A program made the translations under genes and the position numbers. Below are positions 1-17,830 of a stretch of DNA of 64,000 nucleotides, piece by piece. Numbering within the stretch: position 1 is the stretch's first letter; every line of letters begins with the position of its first letter. Origin of the DNA: Certhia americana. Taxonomy: Eukaryota > Chordata > Aves > Passeriformes > Certhiidae. Location of the stretch: the NCBI GenBank assembly GCA_018697195.1, contig CM031861.1, positions 2,675,656 through 2,739,655 of the forward strand, in the 5' to 3' direction. Under the pieces are notes generated by a model. It was given only the letters and a program-made list of their open reading frames with translations. It was not told the DNA's origin and made no database searches.

Positions 1-1440
1 TAATTTTATCTCTGCCGCCTCCCCCCAAAAAATCCCCTTATGGAGACAGAGCTTTTCTTGGACATGGATTAATGAAGTCAACTTTTCCAGGCCCTGTTCC
101 CAGTTTTTCTTGTCCCTTCCCTAAAGGCTTTTATCACCCGGGTGCTTTATCGGAGCTGTCAGATGAAAGGAGGGAAATCTGACGCTCCTGAGGTGTCAGA
201 TTTCCGGGATTGGATTAAAAATATTTAATTAACTTATCAATGAAGCCCAGGGATGTTGGCTGATCCTTGTGGGAATGCAATTGTGCGGAATGGGACCTCA
301 GGGTGCTCAGGTCACCTTTTCTTACCTACTGCGGGTAATTTTGGCTGGGATTAAGACACCATCCAAGGGAAAAAAACACGTGGAACCATCTTTTGTGGTA
401 ATTAAGGAGATTAAAAAGCAGCTGATAGGAGTACCCTTTCAAAACCACCTGTTTATCCCAAATTTATATTTTTCCACTTCTTCCGTGCAAATCCAAACAT
501 TTTCCCTCTCCTCAAACCTTATGTTTTAACATAAAATGTTAATGAAAACATTTTCCAGCTTTTCCAGGTCTTTGGAAACTGCTCCAAAAGAAGCCTGGAA
601 AATGTTTTTCTTTTCCCTTCGGAAAGTCAAGTCTCTTTCCTTTCCCATGGCGCTGGGGGTTTGACCCGGTTATCAGCCACGCTGGGAACAAATTGTCCTT
701 GATTTATCCGGAATTATTTGGGATCATATGACTCCCATTTGTTACACAACAGCTCTCAGGTGACGGGATCGGAGGTGCCTTTCCCAGATCCCAGCACTTC
801 TGGAACAGCTGGGTGACTTTGCCCCGACTTCCAGAGACTCCTGAAAGGAGCAGAAATCATGGAGCTCTTCCCCTGCCTCATCCTCGCTAGGGTTTTGGGA
901 ATGTATGGTTACAGGTGGAAAAACGGAGCGCTTTCCAAGCGTACTTTGGAAAAGTTAGATTTGGGGAGTGGGTGATGGGAGTGGAGCTTTTTCAGGAATA
1001 TTCCTGTGTCATGCAAGGAGGAGCTAACCAGGTATTCCAGGGGAGTTTGCTTTGATCTCTTGGATCCAACTGGGAGAAGCCGACATTTTATGATTTTGTT
1101 GAGATATTGCCGAGGTCTGTATGTGTTTCCTAAACCACTTCCAACCTGGCCTTGGACTCTTCCAGGTATGGAGCAACTGCAGCTCCTCTCGGCATCTTGC
1201 TTTGCCACCCTCACAGGGAAGGCTATATTCCCAATATCCAATTTAAACCCGCCCTTGGACCATGCGGAGCCATTCCCTCTTTCCCTATTGCTCCACGCCC
1301 TTCTCCAAAACCCCTCTCCAGCTCTCCCGGAGCGCCCTTTGCACCCCGGAAACACGAAGGATATAATTCCTAGAGCAGCTACAGCTCGGGGAAAGCCCCG
1401 CGGGGAGCCAAAGAGCGATTATTGATTAAAAAATTCCATT
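1..1440. other. Upstream flank, no gene recognised
   Basis: Moderate-GC sequence. Open frames exist on both strands around 900-1425 but they overlap each other, lack splice-compatible neighbours and resemble no family I know. I see no repeat family or RNA gene here. It probably represents the distal flank of the VPS37C promoter. Confidence 0.5.
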
Positions 1441-1467
1441 AAATTGAGCCGTGCTCCCGCCCCCCCC

Positions 1468-1589
1468 AACATGGCGGCGCTGGGAGGAACCATCCCCCTC
1501 ACGGCCGGGGGGGGGGGAGGCACGGCTCACTTCCGGTTTATACCGGAAGCCGGAAGTCGCTGCGAGCGGAGGGTCCCGGTGACGCCTCG
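1468..1589 (+). promoter_or_regulatory. VPS37C: VPS37C promoter and non-coding first exon
   Basis: A GC-rich block holds a YY1-type motif (AACATGGCGGC, 1468-1478) and three ETS cores arranged head to head (ACTTCCGG 1529-1536, ACCGGAAG 1542-1549, CCGGAAGT 1550-1557), typical of TATA-less housekeeping promoters. A consensus donor (CG|GTGAGT) at 1589/1590 suggests a short untranslated first exon ending there, spliced to the acceptor at 2609 just ahead of the start codon. The transcription start itself is inferred. Confidence 0.6.
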
Positions 1590-2215
1590 GTGAGTCCGGG
1601 AGAGGGCCGGGAATGGGAATAACGGGAATAACGGCGGGAAAACGGGGATAATGGCGCTGCTCCCGCCACGCGGCTCGCTGCAGCCGCGCAGGTGGGCGGT
1701 CCTTTGCGTCCAGCTTCCTGAGCGCTTGTGGATGCTTCCCAGAGCCCACCCCAAGCTTTCCCGTTCCCACCATTCCCTCTTTTCCCTCTTAAACTCCGTG
1801 AAACTTAGTGAAGGCAGTCCTAAAAATCCCAAATCGGGTGATTTTTTTTTTTTTTTTTTGCCCCACACCTGCAGCGCGGGGCTTAATTCTCGGTTTTTTT
1901 CCCTCGGACAGGTTTATCTGGATCGTGGATTGGGCAACCCTGAGCCTCAACGTGGCATTCCCGGCGTGATATCCTTGGGATGTTCCACCTGGATGAGAGG
2001 TAGAAGAGCTGGGAGTGAATAGGACAGCGCAGGTGTGTTGTGTTTCCTTGGGTTTTCGGACAGTCCCGCATTATTCCATCCCACCTCTTGGAATTTACAC
2101 CAGCCATGGGATACTTGTTAAACACATCAGACAGCTGGGAATACTTGGGATAAATAATGGAGAGGGTGCAGGAAGGCCGTAATTTCCCTGATCTTGTTAT
2201 TTTTTCACTGAATTC

Positions 2216-2268
2216 CGTGGCTGGGAGGTGGGATTAGATGATCTCTGAGGTCCTTTCCAACCCTGTAG
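2216..2268 (+). mobile_element. CR1 LINE 3'-end fragment
   Basis: The stretch GGGATTAGATGATCTCTGAG followed by GTCCTTTCCAACCC matches the well-known 3' terminus of chicken-repeat-1 LINEs. It lies in the first intron of VPS37C in sense orientation. It is short and 5'-truncated, as is usual for CR1. Confidence 0.75.
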
Positions 2269-2621
2269 GCATGGTGGGATATGGACAGATCCAAGTTTCC
2301 TTGGTGGCATGGGATGGACTCTGGAATGAGGTGGATTCTGGAATGGGATGGAGATATCCAGCTGGAATTTGCAAGTCGGGGCTGTGGGTGGGTTTTTTTC
2401 TTGACAAAACACCCTGGGACACACAGAATTCCATCCAAATAGGCTTGGGAAAGGAGGGAAAAGTCTTTTAGTGGGAATGTTGTTTCTCTCCGTCAGTTAA
2501 CGGAGCCCAACGCAGCTGCTCCAAGGGCTTTAAGAAGCCTGGATTTTGGTTGGAAACCTCTTCCCAGTTGGATTTGGAAATGAATGTTGCCTCTTTTTCC
2601 GTGTTGCAGGAATCTGGGAGG

Positions 2622-4233
<1,612 letters not shown>

Positions 4234-4794
4234 TCCAGGACTTCTGGGGAGCATCCTGTGCTGATTCCTCCTTGTTTTGGGGACTGAGGAAGAGGAGGCA
4301 TCCCAGAGTGTTGCTCCTGGTTCCTTTGGTGTAAAGGAATTACACGGGATAAGTCACGGCTCCAGAGGTCGGGGCGAGAGGCAGAGCCAGACCGGCAGAA
4401 ATCCAGAGAGGAGAAACCTCCAGGGAAACCTTGGAGCACCTTCCAGTGCCTAGAGGGGCTCCAAAAGAACTGGACAAGGACTTGGAGTGATGGGATAATG
4501 GGGAATGGCTTCACGCTGTCAAAGGGTGGGTTTAGATGGAGTCGGTGATTCCCACCCGGGCCTGGGCAGCCTCCAGTATTCCCGACCTCCCGTGTGGTTT
4601 TTCGAGCTCCTCACATCCCCATTCTCAGGAAACACTTGGAAACGGAGGGAATGACAAACGATGGAAATGGGATTTGCTTTGCTCAGCACTTTATCCTTCA
4701 AATCCTGCCTGTATCCCTTTAAGTTATTTATAAGGAACGATTACTAATGGACTAGGATGATGGAAGCAATTCCATCCCTGGGATTAATTAGAGT

Positions 4795-4800
4795 AATAAA
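4795..4800 (+). terminator. VPS37C: Polyadenylation signal of VPS37C
   Basis: AATAAA about 560 bp after the stop codon, on the gene strand, before the convergent CD5 3' end. Confidence 0.75.
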
Positions 4801-5117
4801 ACTGGATGAATTAATTGCACTCTGGAGTCATGGCCGTGGTTACTTTGGGAAACAGTGGAGCATCCTGATAAGGATTGATCTGTTTATTCCTTCCTGGCAT
4901 CCAACTTCCTTTGGATCCCATCACTGAAATCTTTCACCCCCTGCCAGGACCATCTTCAAGCCTGCTTCAATTCCTGCATTTCTTGGGTTTATCCCTGGGA
5001 GAAAAATCAGGGAAAAAGGTGTTTCCTTGTCCCACTTCTCTCTCCTGACTGGGAGTTTGGAATCACGCTGGGATAATGGAAGGAAGAGGACGAGTTGCAA
5101 TTAGTACAAACCCCCGA

Positions 5118-5123
5118 TTTTAT
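5118..5123 (-). terminator. CD5: Polyadenylation signal of CD5
   Basis: AATAAA on the minus strand about 300 bp beyond the CD5 stop codon. VPS37C and CD5 are therefore tail to tail with only about 320 bp between their signals. Confidence 0.75.
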
Positions 5124-5429
5124 TACAGTTATTGGTTATTAAATATCTCAGACTCATTCCCAGTGTTCCCATCCTTGCATCCTTTTCCTTTATCCATCAT
5201 CCCAACTCTTTATCCTGGTTTGAAGAAGCTGGTGATCCCACTATTCCAAAGGGCCCCTTGCACCCCCCTATCTCTTAAATTCCTATAAATAGCTTTAAAA
5301 AAACCAAAACCAAAGCCTCCTTTTCTCCCATGAGGAGTCTGGGAAGCGCTCCTGAAAGGGCACTGGAATGCCGGGGTGCCCCCAAAACTGAGGTGGGAGG
5401 TGGGATCAGCTCCTTTGGGAAGCAGGGAA

Positions 5430-8400
5430 TCACACCCTGCGGGCGGAATGCAAGTCATAGTCGCTGTCTGAGGAGTTATCCGGAGGGTTGGAACGCTGGC
5501 ATGCTGCTTCCAGAGCTGTGGAGAACATGGATACAGCTCACGGGATGCACATCCATAGAAAAGGAATGGGAAGGAGCTGCTTCCAGCACTTACCTGGGTA
5601 AGCGGAGAGCTGGGAGCTTTTTTGGGGGGGCTGAGTGTAGTCATTGTCCCCTCCCTGTCCCCGAGGCCTTGGTGCAGTGCTGGAGCGGTGGAAAGACACT
5701 GGAAAAGAAGCAGGATTGGGGGTTGGAACAGCAGATTTTGGGGTTGGAACAGCAGCTTGGAGGGAACAAACCCACCCCGGGAAGGGGCTGAGTAAAACTG
5801 ATGCCTGCTCCAGGCCCTCATTTCCTGAATGAGTTAAATCCCCAAAGGAAGTGAAATCCAGGGCCCTTGTGCCAGGATCCAGGGGGGGAAAGCCTTCCCA
5901 GACCCCAAAACGATGCCCAGGAACTCCAAATCCCATTCCCAGCTCCCCAGGGAGCTGCTCCTCACCCGTCTGGTTGAGCCCTGTGGGGCCGATCCACTGG
6001 CGCTGCTTCTTCTTGGAGACTGAAAGAGAGGGAGAATTGTGTCTCCAAGGATCTTCCTGATCCTTCCTCCAGCTGCTTCCCCCCCACCAACCCCATATGT
6101 CACCCCAAATAACCCCCCCCTTTCCAATAATCCCCCCCCCCAGGATCCTCCACCTGCTCTTTTGTGTCTGCTTGGAGCTTAATCCCTCTTCCCGCTCCCA
6201 CACTCCACGTGGGACAGGCTTGGGGACAATGGGACTGGGGGATCTGTCAGTCTGAGAAGCCAAATCCTCCCTCAAGGAGTTTAGGGAAGCATCCATGGAG
6301 CTGCCAGCCCTGAGCCAGCATGTGGGGGTGGTGGAGTGGGAGAAGGAAAGAAAGAAGGATGAGGATCCCAAGGTTGTCCCCTACTTCTCTTCATCAACTT
6401 CCGATAGGCAGGAGGGCCACAGATCAGGAAAAGGATGAGGAAAAGCAGCAGCGCCAGGCAAATGCTCATGACAGTTCCAGCAGATGTTCCAGTGGGAAGT
6501 GGCTTTGAGTCCTGGCCTGGGAAGAGCATGGATATCACCAGATGTGCCCAGCTGGAGGTTGGTGCCGGGATGTGAATATCCGTTACCCATCCAGGAGCCC
6601 AAATCCCACATGGATTTGGTCCCCCCATCCCTGCCTGTAGGTGGAAATTCCCATAGGTGTGGGAATTCCAGCTCCCAGCACCCCACGGATCATGTTGCTT
6701 ACACACGACTCTGGTCCGGGAGCAGCTCCGTGTATTCCCAGGCTTGGGCTGGCAGAGGTGCAGGGGACCGACCCCACAGGTGACTCCCGTCAAGGGAGGC
6801 TCCTGGATTTCCTTGCTGGAAGTGAGATTCCCGCAGCCCAGCTCCCGGCAGATCTGCCGGCCACGCTCAGCTCGCTGCGCTGCTCCAGAGTCACACAGAT
6901 CCCACCACTGTCCCATATGGAATACCTGGATGTCCCCTTCGCACGGAGTGGGGCCGGCTGCCAGCCTCCTCAGGGCCTGTGGCTGGGAATCTGTGGGAGA
7001 GAGGAGCAGATCCATAGGGAGAGGGGTTTGATCCACAGGGAGGGGTCAGACCCGTGGGGAGGGGTGAAATCCACAAGGAGAGGGAGCAGATCCATGGGTA
7101 GAGGGGAATCAGACCCATGGAAGACAAGGGTCAGATCCATGGAGTGGGGTCAGAGCTGTGGGAAGAAGAGCCTGATCCACAGGGAGAGAGGAGTCGGACC
7201 CACAGACGGACAGGGATGATAACCACAGGGATACTGCTGCCACATGCTCCTCCTCCTCCTCCCAGCACCAGCTCCTGGCACAGGGATGCTCCTGGCATCT
7301 CCCCTCATGCCACAGGGACTGAGCCAAACCAGAGCCAGGCATGCAGGAGCTTTGAACTCTTCCCATGGGAAATGCAGCATGGAAGCCAGCTCTGCCAGCT
7401 GCCACAGCCCGTTAACCCCCCAAATCCCACTGGATTCCAAGCTGGAGCAGATGGCAGGACCCACAAGGAGTCTGCTCTGAGCTTCATAGCTTGGCTCTCC
7501 ATGCCATGGAGCTGGCACTGAACTGATCTCCAGGGAAACGCTCATGGAAAAGGACAGGGAGAGGCCTGTGGCTGGGAGATGCTGATGACAAGGGAAAGAT
7601 GCTCATAACAGGGAAGATGGTCATGGAAAAGCAGGGAGGTGTGTGTGGCAGGGAGGATATCCAGGGAGATGCCCAAAGCTGGGAGATGACACTAGCAGGG
7701 AGATGCCCAAGGCATGGAAGGTGCTCAGGGAAGTGCCCAAGGCATGGAAATTGTTCAGGGTGCTGTCCACAGCACTGGTCCCTGCCAGTGTTCCCCACTC
7801 CCTGCTGGAATTTGGGATGCTGCCGTGGCCACCTCCCTCCCTGTCTCAACCTCCTCGGAAGTGCCACCCTCATCACTGTCTGGAACTGAGATTTCCTGTT
7901 TTGCCTTCGCACCCCAGAGCGGAAGAGCGGGAGTGGGTGGATGGGGCCCATGGGGCTGGTCCCCTCCTGCGGCCCCAAAATCCCCCCCAGGGTATCCCAC
8001 TGGAGCAGGAAATCATGGACGCTCCAGGACCATTCCCACCTGAGCAGGTGATGAAGGCAGGCTTTTTGCCCCGGGAGCTGGTCCTGTTGAAGCAGTCCAG
8101 CAGGGAATGGCTCCCACAGGAATCCACTGCCTCCCAGCGCACCGGCAGGTGGATCCCTGGATCCGGCTCACCGTGGCTGTTCCCAGCAGTTCCGCAGCGC
8201 AATTCCTGGCAGATGAGGGTGACCAGATGTGGCCGGATGGGCGGGAGGCTCACCACGGCCCCCCACAGCCCGTGCTTGTGCAGCTCCAGGAAGCCCGAGC
8301 AGCTGAAATTCCCATCCACCAGCCGCAGCCTGGGGGGTCCTGGAGAGGGATTGGTGATGGAAGAGGAAGTGATAAGGATTGGGATGGCATTTTTTTCCAT

Positions 8401-9770
8401 TATTTAGCAGGAAGTTCCCAAATTTGAGACTACAGGTTCCTTGGGTTGAGGCGCTTACCCGTGGGTTCAGGGGTGGTGACCGGGGGTGCCGGTGGGGGCT
8501 TGGGAGTGGTTTTCACTGGCTCTGGAATGAGAAGAGAGGGGCCACGTGGGCATGGATGATCCCTAGGGATTGAGGTGGCTGCACTGGGAGTCCAGGCTCA
8601 CCTCTGCAGGTGACAATGACATGCTCCGTGCAGTTTTCCAGCTCCCAGTTGCATCCCAGTGGGTCCAGCGGCGGCGTGCATCCTGTGGCCTGTGTTCGTG
8701 GCCCTTTCCCACCGGGAATGATGAACTTCAAGGGCTCAGAGGTCGGGGGGCCACACTCCAGCTGCTGGCAGATCCTATCCAGGTCGCCCACACTCACGGT
8801 CTCCCAGCAAACTTGTCTCCATTGGTTTTCCCTGTTCACCTCCAGTATCCCAGTGCAGCGGCATCCACCCCTGGTGAGTCTCAGGATGGGTTCTGTTGGA
8901 AAACACCGTGAAAACACCATCATTAGGGGCTTTCCTTCCCTTCCCAGCAGGTTTTCACCCTGGGAACGATGGAAAAGCCCTTGGTGGGGCCTTGGGAAGC
9001 AGCGCAAGGAATGGGAGCGTGGAGGGGTCGAGGGAATGTGGGGTCTGAGCTGGGACCCCGCGACGCTGCTCCCGGATGATGCAACTCTGGCACCCACCAG
9101 GTTCACGGAGCTGTGGAGGAATTCCCAAAGGGCTGCTCCTGAAATTCTCACTTCCAGGGATCCAGCTGGCTCCTCCATGGTCAGGGATGGCTGTTGGAAA
9201 GAGTGGAAATGGGGTGTCAGTCCCGCACCCCGCCCTAGGGACTCCGAGTTTGGGACAGTGGCTCCGCTGCTTGGCTGGTTGATGGTTGTTTTGGGGAAAT
9301 GGGGGATTTTGTGGGAAAACTGGGATTTTGGGGGGAGAAAGGCGATTTGCTGCCTACCTATCCATCTGCTGGGGCATCTTTAGGGATGAGAAAAGATGAG
9401 GGCCCTGCAAATTACCACTGACTAGCCCTGCTCCTGAGTGGAATGTTCAGGAACGATGCCATGTGGACCGAGGGAAGGGCAGGAGCTGGCAGGGAATGAG
9501 AATGAGGGGACACCTGGCTGCCCTCAGCACCATTGTCTCATTCTTGGGACCCTGGGGACCCCCAGAATGAGGCAGGGTGTTGGGAGGGTCACCAGGGTGC
9601 TTCCCACCCCAAGCCCCAAATTGTGGCTCACTCAAGGTGCCGATCCCTCCTGGAGTGGGAAAACCAGGGGGGCTCTGCCACGTGCTTTGAGCGGTGTGCC
9701 GAGGCCAGGGTGCCTGATACTCACCCCACATTCCCAGCAGGAGGCACAGGATGGGCAGCCGGGTTGCCAT
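5430..9770 (-). CDS. CD5: CD5 T-cell surface glycoprotein
   Basis: Inhibitory scavenger-receptor (SRCR) co-receptor of T cells and B-1 cells. Ten coding exons, all joined in phase 1: 9725-9770, 9152-9190, 8602-8892, 8459-8521, 8040-8339, 6703-6990, 6385-6516, 5966-6019, 5594-5698, 5430-5515; 467 aa (human 495). Signal peptide MATRLPILCLLLGMW; SRCR1 about 29-125; Thr/Pro linker 126-146; SRCR2 147-246; SRCR3 247-342; transmembrane helix about 358-380; cytoplasmic tail to 467. The tail is diagnostic: KKQRQWIGPTG, DNDYTQPPQKSSQLSAYP and DNSSDSDYDL match human CD5, including the tyrosines used for SHP-1/CBL signalling. Neighbour of the paralogue CD6, as in mammals. Confidence 0.95.
6995..7215. repeat. 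Degenerate minisatellite in CD5 intron
   Basis: About seven imperfect copies of a 25-30 bp unit of the type GATCCACAGGGAGAGGGG / CAGACCCATGG lie directly upstream of the SRCR3 exon. A second, looser repeat (GGGAGATGCCCAAGGCATGG type) follows at about 7540-7760. Confidence 0.65.
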
Positions 9771-9899
9771 GGGCTCCACAGGTGGGATGGGGGCACGGGA
9801 GGCTCCGGAGGCTCCGCCACCTCCGCTGCCCGGCCCAGAGCAGGCAAGGGAGGGGGCCCAGGCAGGAACCGGCTGTTTTTCCTCCCTCTGTGGTTTTTT

Positions 9900-9907
9900 T
9901 GACGTCA
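9900..9907. promoter_or_regulatory. CD5: CRE palindrome in CD5 promoter
   Basis: A perfect TGACGTCA lies 130 bp upstream of the CD5 start codon. This is the full CREB/ATF palindrome. Its use is inferred from position only. Confidence 0.5.
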
Positions 9908-9989
9908 CCTCTGAGCCCATTTGAAGGCTTCGTTGCCTCCCCGGGTCCTGCCAAGCATGAGAGGAAAGGGGTGAGAAACTTGTGGGGTT

Positions 9990-12350
9990 CAGCCGCTGCC
10001 AAATCCCAGAGTCTCCACAGCTCTGGGAAAGGGAGGTAGTGAATATATCCAGTGCTAAGGGAGATTTGGGGGTCCCCAAACCCCCCAGGGCTGCAGAGGC
10101 ATTGATGCCTGTCATGGCATCCCCTAAAACCCTGTGATTACCCCCAGGAATGGGACGGGGGAACGTTTTATCCAGGCACATCCCAGGTTCTGGCATTCCA
10201 GGGACACCCTACACCCCTGCAAGGGCATGTGGGACACCAGTGCTGCTGGACCCAGGCAGGGCAGAGGCGTTAATTGATTGTGCCCTAATTAATTGCTCTG
10301 AATCCAGGTCAGGCATGCTAATGAGGCAGTTGTTTTCCATTGACTCCGTGGTATTCCTGCTGGAAGGAGAAATGGATGGAGCTTCCCATTGCGTCCTGCT
10401 CCACCATCTGTGGATGCTCCAGTCCCCAGCCCTGGAGTAGGATCTCAGCATCTGGATGTTCCCTGTAGCCATCACTTGTTCCCATCCCATTTATCCCAGG
10501 GGTTCTGCTGATTCTGATGGGAGCAGACCCTGTTGGAATATCCCATATGAGGGTCCTGGAACTGCCCCACACACACACACACACACTTTGGCTTTGAAAA
10601 TTCCCTGGAATTTTCCAAGGACAATTCCCAGGCCTGCTCCACAGGACTCAGTGGAGGCTCCGCAAGAAGCAATCTCCCTAAATCAACCTGAAATTTGGGA
10701 TTCACCTCAAACAACCCAGGGATACTATGCCTCTAGGAAAGATCCTGTTATCCAGGGGTGTGCTACGCCATGGATATGGGGTGCCTGGGGTCCAGCCCTT
10801 CCCTCAGAGCCATAACTGGCTCAGGAGGCCATGAGATCCCAGGGATAGGATTTGGGCTTGGATTGAGCATCCACCTTGCCTCGGGCACTGCGAGTCAGCT
10901 CAGCATCCTGAGCATGCCGTGGCAGCTCGGGATGATTGGAATCCCTTCCCGTGGGGAGTCTGGGGGCGCTGGAAAGTGCTGACAACGCCGCCGGCCATGA
11001 GGAGCCTTTTAAAAAGCAGGAGCTGCCTTTGGAGCGAGCGGGAAGGGGCTTGTCAGCTGTCGGCACGCTGCTGGGATCATGATGATGAGGAAAAGGGGGA
11101 TTTTCCAGGTGGGAGCAGCTCGGTGGAAGGGTTGGCTCTAATGTGGTTGTATTGGGATGGAGGTGACATCTTGCCTAGGTGACAATGGGCTGGCTTGTCA
11201 TGCTCCAAGGACACTGGTATCCCCAGGGAACTGGTGCCCTTAGGCTGTTGGTATCTCCAGGGAATTGGTGCCCCCCCACCCCCCCTCCCGAGGGCTTTGT
11301 TATCCCTAGGGAATTGGGGTGCTCCCAGGAATCAGCACCCTCAGGACACTGCTACCCCTCTGGACATTGGTATCTCACCCAGGACAATGATATCCCTTCG
11401 ATTTTGGGACACCCCCCCCAGTTCATCAATCCCCCCAGGCACGTCCATGCCACAATCCCAGCGATCCCAACATCATCAGCTCCCTCCCAGCCCCTCTGGG
11501 AGGCCTGAGCCAGGAGTGGGGCTGGGGCAATCCCATGCCTGCCCCGTGCCCGCTCTGCTCTCAGCCCTCACCTCACCCCGCGCCCTTTGTCGGGGTTTTG
11601 CTGCTATTTTGGGATTTCCTCCGTTGTTGTGGCTCCTTTGTGCGGGGCCTCTCGTTCAGCAAACAGCTGGAGGATGTGGGGGGGGCCCACATTTTCCATT
11701 TGGGGTGCGGCTGAACCCCGACCTACTCGCTCGCCGGGGAGACAGAAATCCGACAGCACTGCCAGGACTGGAGCAGCTGGCTTGGGATGGGCAGTGGGAA
11801 GTGGGGTGATGGGGGGGCAGAGGGGTCCCAATCCTGGGGTGATGGGTGGGTGGTGTGCCCCCTCCCAGCTGGAAGCACCCCCAAATCCCAAAGCTGGGAT
11901 GGTGCTTGGCTCCAGGAAACTGCTTGGCTCCAGCTTCCTGCTGGGATATGGATGGATTGAGAGATGCTGAAGGGTTTGGGGGCTGAATCCCGCCCCCATA
12001 GGCACCATCCAGTGGGTGTGGGGTGGCACCTCAGTGACTTCTCTTCCAGCATCCTTGGAGCCTTCCTGGACAGGATTTATGGACAGTGTGTTCCTGGGAT
12101 GGGGACTGTCCTAGAAGGGTGTAGGGAAGCACTGGAGGGACATGTGGGATTTCTATGTCCCTCCTTTCTGCAGTTTAACTTCCACCCTTGGTGCTATGGA
12201 GCTGGATCCCTGCCACCCCCTTCCCTGCTCCTGTGGGCTTGGAGTGGGATATTTGGCCATCTTTGAGTCACTTAGTGGACAAGTGAGAGCACTTGGTGGC
12301 CCAGCCTCACTGTGGGGCTGGTGACACCCCTATGGACAAGGGACATGGTG
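9990..12350. other. CD5-CD6 intergenic region
   Basis: About 2.4 kb without a recognisable gene. It contains a (CA)n microsatellite at about 10569-10586 and a loose repeat of the type GGTATCCCCAGGGAACTGGTG at about 11210-11400. Short open frames on both strands show no family resemblance. Confidence 0.55.
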
Positions 12351-12359
12351 GGAAAAGCT

Positions 12360-12365
12360 TTTAAT
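12360..12365 (-). terminator. CD6: Polyadenylation signal of CD6 (ATTAAA)
   Basis: Variant hexamer ATTAAA on the minus strand about 90 bp after the CD6 stop codon. Confidence 0.6.
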
Positions 12366-12452
12366 GGCAGCACAGAGGAGATGGCTGGAGAATTCTGGAG
12401 CAGATAGCCAGAGAATTACAGGAGATTTGGCCTCTGGAGCAGTTGGACAGGC

Positions 12453-16250
<3,798 letters not shown>

Positions 16251-16279
16251 CCCATCAGCAGGGCATCCCATGGAATTCA

Positions 16280-17350
16280 GGGATCTGGGATTCGGGGGGG
16301 TCCCTCCCTCAGCAGCTTGGGGACATGGCTTGGCCGTGTCCCCACGCTCCGGCAGCTCTGGTTGTGTAGCAGAGGGCAGGAAGCCGACTCAGTGCTGCGG
16401 GGTGGAGGAGGGTGATGGGGTGGCTCCATCCTGCCCCAGCAGGGAGGAAACGGGGTTTGGGGGACCCCGGAGACCCTCCAGGGCACGGGAACCTCGTGGA
16501 TCTGGTGCTCCCACCCCAGAGGACACAGATCTGGTGGAGCCATCATGATCTGCAGCTCGTTTGTGCCACCAGGGTGTGGATTTGGGGTGTTGGCATGGGG
16601 AGGACTCAGGGTCTCCCGAGCTGTGGGACACCTGTGGGGGGATGAAGAGCCAGGAGTTCCCCTCTTCTCCCGTTTTTTTGGAGTCAATGTTACTTGCAGC
16701 TCCACATCCTGAGCATCTTCCAGCACACACAGGATCACCCCAGGACCCTCCAGGAATATCAGGTGAGGGGTAAGGCTGGAATTTCTACGGGTGGGAGGTG
16801 GGGCATCCCAGATGTTAATCCCCACCGTGAGTGAGGGCTGGGATCCAGCTGAATACCTGGGGACCCAGGATGCTGGGAGTGGAGGACACCCCATCTCAGC
16901 AGGGTTTTGGGAAGTTTGGGGAAGCTGGGAGCAGGGTGATGGAGTGGGGAATCTCCTGCTGTTACCCAGGGTGTCTTGGGACTGCTGAGACTTATTGGGA
17001 AGCTGGAAGAGTGGGGATCCCCATGGCACCCCTAATAAAGGGTGACATTTGAGAATGTCGGGGACCGGCCATAGGGAGGACATGTAGTACCAGGCTGGTG
17101 TTGGGGTTGGAAAGGTGGAGGAAGATGGCAGGAGAGGGAGGAAGGAGATCCCTTATCCCAAGGTGACCCCAGCTGGGCCACGGCCAGGCCCAGCCCTGGA
17201 TCCAATCCCGTGACCAGCTCCCACATGGAGCCAAGGTCAAGGGCATGTGCCCATTCCCAGGAGCCTGGCACTGCCACGGGGGAAGGGTGGGACCTGGCGT
17301 CAGGATCAGAGGAGATGGCACGGAGGGGAATCCCAATTATTTTTTTTTTT
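16280..17350. other. CD6-TMEM132A intergenic region
   Basis: About 1.1 kb with no supported gene. A minus-strand open frame (16277-17083) exists, but its composition is Pro/Ser/His-rich low complexity with no homologue that I recognise. In human SLC15A3 lies in this interval; nothing like a 12-pass peptide transporter is visible. Confidence 0.6.
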
Positions 17351-17362
17351 TTTTTTAAATAC

Positions 17363-17368
17363 TTTATT
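17363..17368 (-). terminator. TMEM132A: Polyadenylation signal of TMEM132A
   Basis: AATAAA on the minus strand about 460 bp beyond the stop codon, next to a 16-18 nt oligo-T run (plus strand) at about 17340-17356. Confidence 0.7.
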
Positions 17369-17830
17369 TTTGTAACAACGTCAGAATTAAAAATTTTCCA
17401 TAAATACCAGCCCCTGGCAGCCCCTTCCCGGGCATTCCCGATAAAAAATGTGTACAAAACGGATGCGTGGCCGGGGTGAAGGTAGGGGGGATACAGGATC
17501 CTCCCCGGGATCAGACCACAGGAATCATCACCACCATCATCATCACCACTATGAACACCATGTCGCAATGAGACCCAAAGCAGTAAGAGCATTCCAAATT
17601 TCTCCCCGGTGCCGCCGGGATCCAGCCCCCGAAAGGACAGGGCTGGGAGAACCCCCCCAACCCTCACCCTCTGTGGGCACCTCGGGGTGGTCCCAGGAAG
17701 CCACCAGTGGTCCCCGGCACATCCCGCTGGGAAGGGGGGGTCGGTGTCCCCCCAGCACGGCACGGGGAGGAGGTCGGGCCCTTACTGGTTTGCCCGGGAA
17801 TTAGGGGGTCCGGGAGTCGCCCCCTCGGGG

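Noticed and set aside
16277..17083. 268-codon minus-strand open frame upstream of CD6
   Set aside because: Pro/Ser/His-rich low complexity, no splice-consistent partners, no family resemblance; it overlaps the CD6 promoter region.
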